NCBI GenBank assembly: GCA_023078555.1
Contig: CM041201.1
Span: 4,223,713 to 4,287,712, forward strand
Length of the DNA: 64,000 bases
Source: Ulva prolifera
Lineage: Eukaryota; Chlorophyta; Ulvophyceae; Ulvales; Ulvaceae
Direction: 5' to 3'
The stretch's first letter is position 1. Every line of letters starts with the position of its first letter. The notes beneath the pieces were generated by a model. That model was not told the DNA's origin. It searched no databases and saw nothing but the letters and a program-made list of their open reading frames with translations. Of this stretch, positions 25,516-36,594 are shown piece by piece. The position numbers and the translations under genes were made by a program.

Positions 25516-26561
25516 CTAGAATCTTTCTTTCCTCTTTCGTGCCGTGTACTTGCTGTCAGGTGCAATCCCAGTGTATCCCTTACTTCGCATTTGCTCTTTC
25601 TTCTTGAATACCCATTGCTTGTCCTTTCCTCCTTCGAGCTTCCGTTTCTTGGCTTTGCGCTCACGTCCTGTTACAGCAACAGCCGAGCCAGCACCATCCA
25701 AGGCACGTGGGAGAGCTCCCCCGATCGGAGCACCAACCATCAAACACAGGTAGTATTTCTTAGCCCTGGTCGAATGTGGGTAATCAACCACCAAGCCACC
25801 CGAGAATCCCACCTTCATTGCTTCCTCTGAGAGCATTGTTGCCTGTTCCACATTCTCTGGATAAATCTGCAGTAATGGCGAGTCAATTACACAGCACTTT
25901 GCAGCAACGATTTCATCATGAGTGCAGGCCTCGGCTTCATTTGAGCATGCCGTGAAAGCATCATGTGGGGACATGCCTGCAAAGCTGCCCTGCCTCCCTT
26001 GGTGAGGCAGGTATAAAGGGACCTGAAAAAGCGTCTCATCCGCTTCCTTGGCACATGATGCGCCTTGTCTGCATTGCAAAGCCACTGCACTGCAGAGATG
26101 CTCACGACACCATCAAATGTCCCTGGCTTGAATGGCAGTCCATCCCCCATGTCGTGCAGCAGTAGGTCCTGACATTCTTCTCTGTCGAGTGCAATCTCGA
26201 GCATGGAAGGCGAAATGTCGCAGCCAACCCAGATGTGGCCTGCATATGTATGCACCATTTCACGCTTCTCACCTGAAAAAATATATATACACGCAAGGCA
26301 CACAGGATCGTGTGAACAGATCACAGACGGATACACACCTTGCTCTGTGAGCACTTGGCCACTCAAGCCTGAGCCACAGCCAACGTCAAGGATGAACTTG
26401 GGGACGCCATCGTCTGGGAGGGCCAGAAGCTCAAGTGCACGTGCGGTCAGCTTTTCTTGGATTTCTATCACACGTGAGGATGTGGTGTACTTTTCTGCTT
26501 CAGTGTCATCGTAAAAGAGCTCGGGAGGCGCAACATGTTCTGGCCGTTCACCTTTCCCCAT
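25516..26561 (-). CDS. BUD23: BUD23/WBSCR22, 18S rRNA guanine-N7 methyltransferase
   Basis: BUD23 methylates a guanosine of 18S rRNA and is needed for small-subunit maturation, acting with the TRM112 partner in the nucleus. Three exons fit: 26561-26339, 26239-25977 and 25866-25516. The N-terminus [18 protein letters not shown] and the AdoMet-binding motif [12 protein letters not shown] are typical. After exon 2 come the acidic motif [11 protein letters not shown] and [12 protein letters not shown]. The C-terminal exon starts IYPENVEQ and ends with a basic tail [10 protein letters not shown], the conserved BUD23 tail. The second intron begins GC instead of GT (cag/gcatgt … ctgcag), and only this reading keeps the conserved AALQ-IYPEN join in frame. 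The ATG lies 69 bp after the stop of BBIP1 on the same strand, so co-transcription is likely. Assignment is secure. Confidence 0.93.
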
Positions 26562-26630
26562 TTTGAAGGGGGACTCGTGAGACCTTACTGCAGATCGCGT
26601 GGGGTCAGATTGTCAAGAGCCATGAAGCTG

Positions 26631-26981
26631 TCACCCAGAAGGCTGCTGCTTTGCAATGTCCAGCATGCGTTTCTCCATCTCCTCCAGTTTTTGGAGTGTC
26701 ACAGATTTCAGTGGCAGGATTTTCGGCTTGCAAAACACCTGAAAGGGATGCGCAATTGCAAATGAGGATCTAGACACCGACTGACACCCGGCAAGGAATA
26801 GCCATGGATAACGGCACCATGATACGTGCAGCACATTATCGCTACTTGCAGTGGGCCGCCTGAACGCACGAAATCGATGAAGTTGGGAGCGGACCTCTGT
26901 AAGCTGGCCCTTCTCAGAAACAACTAGACCAGACTTCGGAAGAATCTCTTGGACCTTGCGATCAGATTCACCGCTCTGCAT
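26631..26981 (-). CDS. BBIP1: BBIP1 (BBIP10), small BBSome subunit
   Basis: BBIP1 is the smallest BBSome subunit. The BBSome is a coat complex that carries membrane proteins out of cilia with intraflagellar transport. Two exons fit: 26981-26895 (29 codons) and 26738-26631. The junction is GT-AG in phase 0 and gives a 64-residue protein. Exon 1 contains VQEILPKSG. Exon 2 begins VFCKPKILPLKSVTLQKLEE, closely matching the signature core of animal BBIP1 (CKPKLLPLKS, then T-L-EKLE), followed by a short helix. The frame is open further upstream (to 27257), but without a needed ATG, so the ATG at 26981 is chosen to match family length. It ends 69 bp before the BUD23 ATG. The gene is easily missed because each exon is under 40 codons. 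Presence implies a ciliated stage or a retained remnant of the ciliary gene set. Confidence 0.88.
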   Translation of the reverse strand: MQSGESDRKVQEILPKSGLVVSEKGQLTEVRSQLHRFRAFRRPTASSDNVLHVSWCRYPWLFLAGCQSVSRSSFAIAHPFQVFCKPKILPLKSVTLQKLEEMEKRMLDIAKQQPSG

Positions 26982-27658
26982 CTCCTGTGCAGCCGCTGTT
27001 GGTGCAGTGGTGCGGTTAAGCTCACTAAGCTTGACGGACGGACACCGCAACAGGTTCGTAGATGCACCTAGGTCAAAAGAACGACTCAGGTCAGCGTCTT
27101 CAATAGGTGGCCATAGATGCGGACGCAGATCTGGGCGACCACGGTGGTTGCTGATGCAGTGAAGTGAGTGTCGAAGCGGAAACGCAGTCTGTGCACACGG
27201 AATTTCGACAGGACAGAACCACTGAGCTGGAGCGAGTTCACGACTGTGAAGTTTCACGTCATGTATTTTATCGTCAAGGCCTTGATTGGATCAGCTGCGC
27301 ATCAACAGCTCATGTTGTGCACAGGAGCATGGCCACAGGGGGAGAGTCCCGTCTCGTGCAACAGCTTTAGACTGTGCTTACTGTCGATAGAAGCCAGCCC
27401 GCGTAATGAGTCAAATCTGCGAAACTTCGAACTTTTGGGTGCAAGTTATTTGCCTTCGTCTGAGGGGTCATCGGGCTGCAGTCCTGCTCCATTTCAAGCC
27501 ATGTGCGCTGGTATCAACAGGAAGTCCATCAAAAATTGAACTCTGGATGCTCAGGCACAGTTTTGGTGGAGTTTGTCTGGCTTGGGCGTGATTGCTGTAT
27601 CACACGGGCGCATTGTGAGGCGAGCGGTTGGCCGCACCGCGCTTGATTTGTGCACGCT
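26982..27658. other. Intergenic region between divergent BBIP1 and kinase genes
   Basis: About 680 bp between the BBIP1 start (-) and the kinase start (+). The part nearest BBIP1 (to 27257) is open in the BBIP1 frame and may be 5' UTR. No conserved motif is recognised. It probably carries two promoters, one of them for the possible BBIP1-BUD23 unit. Confidence 0.35.
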
Positions 27659-29754
27659 ATGCCAGCCGATCAGCCGAACGGGGATGACTCGCAGGAGTCT
27701 GGCGAAGTTCTAGAAGATGCCGGACTTGCGGGCGCTGAGACTCAAGCTGAAGAAGATACAAATTTGGGAGAGCAAGAGGAAGCACAGGAAAAACGTACGC
27801 TACTGACGAATGTATTAATCATTCAAGTTGCCTTCAACCAAAGATACAATCAGACTGTTTATGATTGAGCTGTTTGTCGCCATGCAGCTCTTGCTAGCAG
27901 ATGGGACGACAATTCAGATGATGAGACCATGAGCAAAGATGGGCCTGCTGCCAAGCTGCCCAAATCCAGGTGGCTAGATGATGAAGCCGACGAAGCCGCC
28001 GACGCTCGTCACGACAACATAAATGAATCTGGGATGGATCAGGCTGAGGAGACCTTGCCTCAACCGGGTGATAACATAGCCGTTCCATCAGAAGATCCTA
28101 CAGGGCATGTGTCGGACACTGCAACTCTAGCGCAGGAAAGCGCATCGCCTTTGCATCCCAGGAAAAGAAACATGCTGCTGGAGAGCAGAGGCAAGGACAA
28201 TTTCGAGTTCCTCAGAGAAATTGGTTCGGGAACTTATGGTCTGGTCAGCAAGTTTGGTCCTCTGCTACTAGCATTTGCACTGGAGCTCATATCAATTGCG
28301 TCCGTTTCGAGATGCAGTTCGTTTTATTCACATTTTTTAGCACATTGTGTAGGGCGCGAGACAAAACGGACAACGAAATCGTTGCACTGAAGAAGATCAA
28401 GCTGAACCCACAGCACTTCCGTGCCGAGGGTTTTCCAATGACATCTGTACGAGAAATCAACATTTTGCTCACCATGGATCACCCAAACATTGTCAACGTC
28501 TCGGAGGTGGTGACAGGCTTCAAAAAAGACGGATCTCAAGATGTTTACATGGTAATGGAGTTTGTGCAGCAGGATCTCAAGTCGTTTTTAGGAAAATATC
28601 AGGCTCGATTGAAGATTGGAGAGGTGCGTGCACAACGTAGTGAACATTGCAATCAGGAGCAAGTTGTTATTGGTATGCAAAGAACATTTGATGTGCTCAA
28701 TAGAGAGACTGATGGTGGTGTCAGCACAGCACTCGTGATATAGGACTCTCGTTGACTGAGATGGGCACATGTCATAACCAGAGCTGTTCATTGTGCAGGT
28801 CAAGCGAATTGTGCTGCAGCTGCTGAAAGGGGTCGAGTACATGCATGAGAACTGGGTTGTGCATCGCGACCTCAAGCCTGCAAATGTTCTGTATGATCAT
28901 TTTGGCAACATCAAGATCTGTGATTTCGGTATGGCTAGACATTTCGGCGATCCAGTCCCACACATGTCTCCTGTAGTCGTCACACGTAACTACCGCGGGC
29001 CAGAGATCTGCATGGGGGTCACCAATTACACCCCGGCACTGGACATCTGGAGTGTTGGAGTGATCATGGCGGAGCTCTTGACCAACAAAGTTCCGTTTGT
29101 TGACTCCAAGTCAGACCTGGACCTCGTGAACACCATTGCCAAGGTACAGTCCCGATGTTAACATATTCTTGGCACAATTAGCACAACCAGTGTCTGAACC
29201 TATGCTCTATCACTGACATCAACCTGTGTTGAACAATTTATCGGCCTGTAAGGCCTTCTTGTAAAAGTGATCGCTAGTGTTAGCGTATGCAAGGGGTCTC
29301 CCGGTCGCTGAATCGTCTCACTCTGATCATTGGTGATGAGACTTGCAGCCGCACTTCAGGAGCCATCCTCTTTCTCAGATATTGTAAGCAGTTTCCCTGT
29401 GCCTCACATTGCAGCTCTTTGCTGTAGATCATTGGATCTCCTCACGGGCGTTGGGAAGGGCTGCAAAGCCTGCCACGCTACCGTGATATCAACATACTCA
29501 CCGATCTTCCAGATCGATTGCGCCTGCTCCTGGGAGTGCAGAAGGAGGGAGCGCTGCCCGTAGCCCTGGACCATGCCTTTACGGAGACAGGTTATGATCT
29601 CATCGAGAGCATGCTGAAGTGGGACCCTCAGGAGCGGATATCTGCTTCTGCTGCCCTGGATCATCCTTGGTTCAAGGAGGTCCCCCGGCCAACAGAGGCT
29701 TGCTTTATGCCCCAAACAAATGATGCTCTGCGACAGAAGTACACCTTGTCCTGA
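27659..29754 (+). CDS. CDK11/CDKG-type (PITSLRE-like) cyclin-dependent kinase
   Basis: CDK11-type kinases act with L-type cyclins in transcription and splicing. Exon 1 (27659-27794) and the start of exon 2 (27887-28243) encode an acidic Glu/Asp/Ser-rich N-terminal extension. The catalytic domain then starts NFEFLREIGSGTYGLV. Exon 3 (to 28623) carries VALKKIKL and the cyclin-contact helix FPMTSVREI, equivalent to the PITSLRE helix. Exon 4 (28799-29143) holds HRDLKPANVL, CDFGMARHF and an activation segment with a conserved VVT. The last exon (29428-29754) ends the C-lobe (LIESMLKWDPQERISASAAL). One oddity is that the usual YRAPE motif reads YRGPE, preceded by RN where LW is usual. The borders of exon 3 upstream and exon 5 upstream do not give a perfect classical join, so a micro-exon may be missing. 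Kinase assignment is secure; subfamily is likely. Confidence 0.87.
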
Positions 29755-31358
29755 CTCTGCTGGATATGGCCAGACTGCTCTTCAAAAGGGCTTGGGCTTG
29801 ACAAAAAGCGGTGCCGAAAACCGAAAGAGCCCAAGGTTTCCCTCGATGCACAAGCAATACCGGAAAGGATCTTTCAGAGCTTGCCGAGGCTGCTGGTATC
29901 GACAGCAGGAAGTGTCAAACATAGTACGCTGAGAGGCATAGCTGATTGTGCTCTAGTCTCAGCTTTGTCCATGCAAATGTTATACTTCACTAGTGAAGCT
30001 CTGGCTTCGCCAGAAACAATGATCAACTATATGAGTTATATATTGCATAGCTATGGTGCTTGCGACCTAGCTCGGACGGCATTTCAGCGGTTTGGTTGCT
30101 TGTGTCAGCAATATTCGGGTCGACTTACGACATGTGTCAATATGTTCCTTTTATCGCCCTTTGCCAGTATGTGTGACTGGGCGATACACATCGCCATTGT
30201 AAACACCTCCACGTACGTTTTGGTGTGAAATGTCCACTGGACCGGCGCATATATGGATCCGAGGCCATAGAGTACATTATCCAAGTTTGTCTCGAGATGT
30301 CTGCTGACACATCCGCGGCCAAAAACTTCAAGCACACATGTGTTGTACCCTGCAAGGGCTGTTGTCTGGCAGCAGCTACAAGTCGTAGCGCTGCAGTGGC
30401 ACCAGTTCAGGTGGGGACCAGCCATACTAAATCTCAAAATGCCGCATGCTGGAAGCGTTTAGAACACAGGAATTAGGAAACCAGCAGTCCCGGCCCGGCT
30501 CTGTACATAGCTGAAAGTAGTGCTTGATGTGGCTATTCAGGAGTAGAATTCCTGCTTCTTTTGTGGTCAATCTGTGTTGTTGGCGCTGCGGCTACAGAGG
30601 CATCTGTCGCACCTGCGCACATGGCTGGGCGCAGGAGTGGCACGCATGCACCTAGCAGCTCATGGAGGTGTGTGCATGGCGAGCGGCCTAGCTCTAAGGG
30701 AACATAGTGCCAATGCCTGTTGCAGAATGCCGCTGTAGCGCCGAGTGTTTGTGGGTGGTGCCAGCCTGCAGTGTCAGGTCGGGGCAGGTACTGGGCCATA
30801 TCACATATATCATGCTACTATATATGCAAAGATGTATACTATATGCACAACTGTTGCGGGGAACTGTTTGTGCACCATGGGAAACTATCTCGCATGGATC
30901 ATGCTGGGATTGAATGGCGGAGGGGAACAGGAAGTAGGGGTGTACACCAAGCAGGTGCCAACTAGTGGTACCACACAACATCGGAGCACGGCCACAGTAG
31001 CGTCAGTACATGTACATCAAAGCTTGTATCATCTGATGTCGGCCACATCCGAAACATGCCTACAGTACTCCGTGCTGTGGTAGGTGGTGTTCCATGCAGA
31101 CTATGAACTTTTACCTCTGGTCTGGCTCGGCAGCTTGCCACTGTTGTTTGCTGTTGTAGACTTCGATGGCAGGTTTGACGAGTGTGGGTATTTCTATGGC
31201 ACCCACATGTGATTCGACCCGTTCCCTGCTATTAAAAGGCCCCATGGGCCCCATATGTGGGCCATATCACAAGGCTCCAGCGCCCCGAAAGCACACGCAG
31301 CCGAGGCCGCGAAGCCCGACACACCGAGACACCAACAAAGCCAGCCCCCCCGCCCCCT

Positions 31359-31377
31359 CCCCCCCCCCCGGGGGGGG
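31359..31377. repeat. C11G8 tract able to form a hairpin
   Basis: Eleven C directly followed by eight G, flanked by further C-rich sequence upstream and gaagg downstream. It is self-complementary and could also form G-quadruplex or i-motif structures. It lies in non-coding DNA. Confidence 0.8.
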
Positions 31378-31825
31378 AAGGCCCCAGCTGCGCCGGCACC
31401 CGGGATCTGCCAAAAATTAGCCATTTTCAACGGGATCCCGACCGCGATGAAGGGCCCTGGGTCCCTTCGTGTTGAGACGTAAACGTAATCAGTTGCCATA
31501 AGCATGAGAAGCTATGTACTAGTAGCTGTTAAACTGCACCACGGCAGATAGGCCGAAGACAATGCAAGGCTTGTACTGTGCAATGGCCTTCCGCGCGTTA
31601 ATTCACGGAATTTCTGTGTAAAAATTTTCTGTGTATCTCTGAGATTTGTTGTATCCAGGTCCTGGTTCTCGGCTGTCCTATGCATGGTCATCTCGAGATA
31701 TCTTGTGTCACGCTTGATAGTTACAAAAGAGTAAACGGGAGAAGACAAACACCACAAAAGAATCTCATCCGTCACGCTTGATCGATCTCAAACATACGTA
31801 TGCATGATTACTTACTGCAGATTAA

Positions 31826-31990
31826 TGTGTGTGGTCGTGTGCAGTGGATGTGTGGCTGTGGCCGGCGCAGGTGCTGCCGTTGCGTGGGTGTGTTGGTGAG
31901 TTCTGCGTGTGGCCTGTTGCGTGGTGTGCGATTCTCCTGGTTGTTGCTCGCGGTGCTACCTGCCTTGCCTGCTTTGTCGTTGTAACACAT
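31826..31990 (+). repeat. GT-rich dispersed repeat, copy B
   Basis: A GT-rich stretch ends with a segment reading CGGTGCTACC…GCTTTGTCGTTGTAACACA. This is similar to the 3' end of the 44.03-44.31 kb insertion (CGGTGCTACC…GCTTTTTCCTTTGTAACACA), with roughly three quarters identity over the last 40 bp by eye. No flanking direct repeat is obvious here. It is read as an older or truncated member of the same family. Confidence 0.5.
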
Positions 31991-32821
31991 GAATGTTCAA
32001 ATCAACAAGAGTACTACGACAGTCCACGTAAGACCAGAGAGGGACTGAGCCGTGCACGGAATTCGTTCGAACGGTCGCAACAAACTCAAGCCGACGTCAC
32101 GACGTGCCTCCGGGGCAAATTGCACAGCTGTCAGATGAGTGTACGTGCAACACTGACGTACGTAAACCTCATGTATGCACCCGCGACTGGTCAATAAAAC
32201 AATTGCTTCTCCTAACGATGCCTACACACGACCATGGACAAACAAGAACATGCAGACGTAAGGACACGCACAAGAACCTGCTCAACGCAGTCCATGAACG
32301 GAGCTATGGTGAATTGTTAAACTCCTCAAATGTCGACCTGAGTGAATGGTATCTTGCGAATCTTCGTGGAGCCCCAGCAAGATTCAGCGTGTCGAGATCC
32401 GTGTTCACGTGTCGTCGCAGCAGCCACATGGCCACAGTTGCTCAGGGAAGTGGGAAGATACCCACCACAAATTTTCAGCACATGATCGTGTACACGTTGA
32501 CCTCGCGCTGGGTATCCAGCCCCTTTCGACCCCGGCCCGGCCGAGTCGGTTGCGGTACCTGCAGAATCGCTGATGTTCCCCATTGTATCTCAGCTCCTGC
32601 TGCATAGCACGCTTTCCAACAACACAAACTTTCAGCCAGATATTGGTAACCGACAGAGTCGGCGATCGCTGTGCGAGGTTACTCGAAGCATGTAATCAGC
32701 TGTGTACGGCAGCACGTAGTTCTGCCCTGCCGGTGCCCGTCGCACGGGCTTGTGACATGTTTGGTGCTGTCTGCGAGATGTAGGCTTGATATGAATGATC
32801 ACGCTGCCCTGAATTTCGGCA

Positions 32822-35800
32822 ATGTGTGACAGGACCGGTGCTGTAACGAAGTTTACAAGCAGCTCAGGCGTGGTGCAGTGCCTCGCGCAGCGGGAAACGG
32901 GCTGGGCACAAGGACTGACGCAGCTGGCGCAGTCCCATCGCTTCTACTCCTTTATAGTTCCGAATACGTCTGCAAAGCTAGTAGCAGCTGGGGCAACGAG
33001 CTTGCACTTCAGCCCATGCGGCAAACACATTCTGGGGGTCACAGGCAACGGTCACAATGTCAGCTTATGGGACGTTGATAAGTTCTTGGGGGAGTCAAAA
33101 GATGAGTCGCCTGGTAGTCGGCGCAACGAAGCTGCTGCCCTCAGACCGGATCGCGGTGCCCAAGGCGGGCGGTTGGCGATGGGTACCGCGGCAGGCAACG
33201 GGCAACCGCTGGGACCGGGGACTTCCTCGCAACAAGACAGGAATGGCAGTCCTGTCATGCTTGCAGCGGCGTTTCCCATCGCGCCTGCGATCGACTTTTC
33301 CGCAACGTTACGGAACAGTCTCTCCTCTGCAGCTTCGAACGGGTCAGCTCTGGGCAAACGCTCTCGCGCGGCCATCAATCGGTCCTGGTCAGGAACTTCG
33401 TATCTCTCTCCGGTTGATGTGCCTTCAGAGTCCATCCTCGAGGATGCTCGTGGTTTGCTGTCGCCTGGCTCGAGGCACAACGACGCGATGCTCTACGAGC
33501 TGTGGAAACAGCGATCTCGAGAGCAGCAGGCAATGATTGCTTCATGGGAGGAGGAGCAGGGCCGCAGACGCCGGCGGCAAGCGCGCATCTCAGCGGCTGC
33601 AGCAGCAGAGGAGAATTCCTTCCTGCCGGAGCCAGCGAAGCCCAGCCAGCCAATGGTCACGCGGGCCCCTCGCGTCCGAGAATGCCTCAACATGGTCCCC
33701 CCCACCCGTCCCACCCGCACGGGTCACCCAGCTGCCTCTCCCACCCCGGCAACACCCTATGGCGTTCGTGTCCCCACGCTCAGCCTCACCCACCCCCGTT
33801 TCAGCAGCAGCGTCACGTCTGGCGGCGAGACGCTCATTGACGACGTCTGCCTGTTCACACACGACCTGAAGTATGTGCTGCTGATCTCCGAGACGCAGCC
33901 TGAGCAAGCTGCGGGCACCCCGATGGCGGTGTGCGCCTCCACCAGCATCCTCATGATCTCGCTCCAAGATGGCACCGTCGTCGACCGCGTGCAGCTGCAG
34001 AACGAGCGCCTGATCCTCCGCACCAACCGTGCCGGCGCGACGTGGTCCCTGCTCAAGAGCACGCTCGTGGTGCTGCTGCCGCACAACCAGCAGATACACA
34101 TCATGCACTGTAGCAGCGAGGGCGCGCTCGTGCACCGCCGCACGATCGGCCGCTTCCTACAGCACGACGATGAGTTGATTCTTTCCACGTTTGACTCCCA
34201 AGAGGATTTGTTCCAGTGCGTTTTTCCTCCTCCGCAATGCTCCCATGATCCTGCCCTTGCTATACGTGGTCTCGATTATCCCGAGGCGTCGGCGTCACAA
34301 CAGGATATGGCTGAGTAAATCCAGAAACACTTTACTCTACTTTACCCCGTGTGGCACCGTCAGCATGCTCGAGAGCAATCCCTCAACCGTTCCGACAGCC
34401 ACTAGCGAATGCGACTCCCTGCTCTCGCGCCTAAGTGGCGTTTGCATGTGCAGGGCTCGCTGTGCGGCAGAACCGCGGGCTGAAGCGCATGGCCGGCTGC
34501 TGCCAGCGCAAGTGACGGCCCTCATGTCCCTGTATAACACCCCACGTAGCGCCGTGGCGAGCCGGCATCCCCCCGCGCAGGACCCAACAGCGCGCACAGA
34601 CGCAGCCACGGGCGTGGGCAGCCCCACGCCCGTCGCTGCCCCCGCCGCGGCACAGGCAAGCAACAGCACCGGCGTATCGACAGGGGCATCGTCAGAAGAC
34701 GGCCTTGAGCCTGTGACGGGCCTGTGGCAGCGCATGGCCGCGTTCCTGTACAAGCGTGCGCTTGAAGGGGAGGAAATCGGCCTCAGCGACCTCTTCGATT
34801 CGTCGTACCCACAAGACCGCTGCAATCGTGATGTCTGCGAGCTCGTCAATATTGTGCAGCGGTCCACGAGTCTCGCAGACGCAATGGAACGCATGACAGG
34901 TGTCCCGCCACACTCACGGCCGGCCCCGAGTCCAGCGGCGGCCGGCCTAGCTGACGCCAGTGTGAGCAAGGCGCTGCGGCAGTTTCACCGCTACCGTGCA
35001 GACCTGGACAGCCTGTTCATCTCTGCAGTGCACCTGCTGCAGGCAGGGCGGCTGCTGATGCTGCTTACGAGCCGCAGGAACCGACTGATGCCGATGGTGG
35101 TGCTGTATGACTGGGAGGCTGACACGGTGCTCTTCGCAAGTGCACTTTACACTGTCAAGGTGGTCGTTTGCATGATGTGGTGCGTCCCCGCTGCTGCCGC
35201 CGCCTGTGCCTTGGCAGCCGCCTGCACGCTTTTCTGCTTGCAGCGGCTCTGGCAGCACACGCGCCATGTTGTAGCCTGGCCTGGGCCCCTTGTGTGCGTT
35301 GGTGTACGTGCCTCAACCAGAGAGGCACGACTTCAACGCCCCTCTTGCATTCCGGCTGTTCGAGGTGTCCCGGTCACGCTGTTCTTGGGAACCATTGGCA
35401 GTTTGTTGTTGGAATGGCAGCGTGTGCAAGCACACGCAATGCAGAGCCCTGCCTCACAGGACGTAGTGTGCTCAGGATGGGACATGGTTGCAGGTACTCA
35501 GAACAGCTGAATCATTTGCATAGGGAATGCATGTGGAGATCGTACATGCCCCACTTGCATGTCATGGCGCAGCAGTTGGAGACACTGGCATCTCACCCCG
35601 CCAGTGTGGCCCAGGCAGGTGGGGCCGGTGCTGTTGGCGTAGCCACGCAGAGCCTGGGAGGTGTTGCGTCCCACGCCTCCTCGAGTGTCTCACGTAGCTC
35701 AACTCCACCGCCCACGCTTCGCACAAGGGCAATGGCGCCTAGCCTCACACCGACCCAGTCGAAGCCCGCGGCCGGCCACGAGACGAGATCCCCTGCCCGC

Positions 35801-36226
35801 AGCAGCTTTGCAATCCAACAGCGAATGCTGAAAATCGTCGCCGCGGCGCGCAAAGTCGGCCCGGAGCGCATGCGGCAGTTCATGATGTGGCACCTGCCGG
35901 GAGCCAGCCAGGCGATGTTGTCATCGCCCTACACAGACCCACTGGTGTACCGGGTCATCCGGCATGAGCGCATGGTGCACCTGCACGCCTCGCGGTGGCT
36001 GCGATTTCTGGCTTCACAGCCAAAGATAGAGTTCTATCATATTGCACGCAGCAGCGAAACTCCCGCGTTTGAGCTGGACTGCTCCATGGTGGGCAGCACA
36101 GGTCACGTTGGGCATGCAAGTGCACAACGGCTTTGCTTGGAAATGAAATTCCATCCCTCTCTGCCCATCGTGATATCGTGCTTTCCAATGTATTCCTGTT
36201 TCGTTGTGCACTACAGGCTCCCATAG
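32822..36226 (+). CDS. DET1: DET1 (DE-ETIOLATED 1) homologue
   Basis: DET1 works in the COP10-DDB1-DET1 complex on chromatin, controlling light-responsive genes through CUL4 ubiquitin ligase. Exon 1 (32822-34215) starts MCDRTGAVTKF. It contains an RFYSFIVPNTS segment, a diverged beta-propeller blade (LHFSPCGKHILGVTG) and then a long low-complexity insert (about 33110-33830). The well conserved block follows: CLFTHDLKYVLL…ILMISLQDGTVVD…IHIMHCSSEGALVHRRTIGRF. Exon 2 (34454-35159) has LWQRMAAFLYKRALEGEE and MVVLYDWEADTVLF. The last exon (from about 35494) ends with FHPSLPIVISCFPM…FVVHY, matching the DET1 C-terminus. The phase between the exon ending at 35159 and the next does not fit directly, so another small exon or donor is needed in 35160-35490. 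It is longer than land-plant DET1 because of Ala/Pro/Ser-rich inserts. The gene is convergent with MCMDC2. Confidence 0.85.
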
Positions 36227-36594
36227 GAGACATATGTCTGCTTGCCACAGATCATAGGATCTTGTCACAGCTTTTGTTAGGAAGCTTGACAATTGGAGTC
36301 CACTGTTCGCAGCGCTGTTGTGTCCTCAACGGCGTGTTAGGCTGCGCTGTATGTGCATCCTTTGTAGGGGGCTGTATGAGCCTGTGGAAAGTGTGACATG
36401 GGGGTCAGGATTAGGTAGCTATGCAAGTACTGCACTGATTGTCAAGCATGTGCTGCTGTGACTCATCATGTTGGTGGCATGTTACAAAGCATTGATAATA
36501 GAGATGCAAATAGGAACAGCCTATGGATACCTTCATGGACCCTTGTGTTGCTACAGGACATGAAAATCATGCCCATGGGAAGTGCTGTAACCGC
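36227..36594. other. Convergent 3' region of DET1 and MCMDC2
   Basis: 370 bp between the two stop codons with no coding signal. It probably contains both 3' UTRs. Confidence 0.4.

Larger units (their letters stand above)
29755..32821. other. Gene-poor 3-kb region with simple repeats
   Basis: No conserved coding segment is recognised between the kinase stop and DET1. The first part probably includes the kinase 3' UTR. It holds AT-rich stretches (around 30820-30850), a C11G8 tract at 31359-31377 within a proline-codon-like C-rich stretch, and a GT-rich repeat at 31826-31990 that resembles one at 44 kb. The short sequence GGGCCATATCACA occurs twice (about 30793 and 31258). Open frames of 60-170 codons overlap on both strands and do not look like proteins. 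Confidence 0.45.

Noticed and set aside
26982-27257. Upstream extension of BBIP1 to a start at 27257
   Set aside because: It would add about 90 residues of unconserved Pro/Arg/His-rich sequence to a family whose members are about 60-90 residues long. The ATG at 26981 gives the usual size.
33590-34135. Long minus-strand frames opposite DET1
   Set aside because: They mirror well conserved DET1 coding sequence on the plus strand and are shadows of it.
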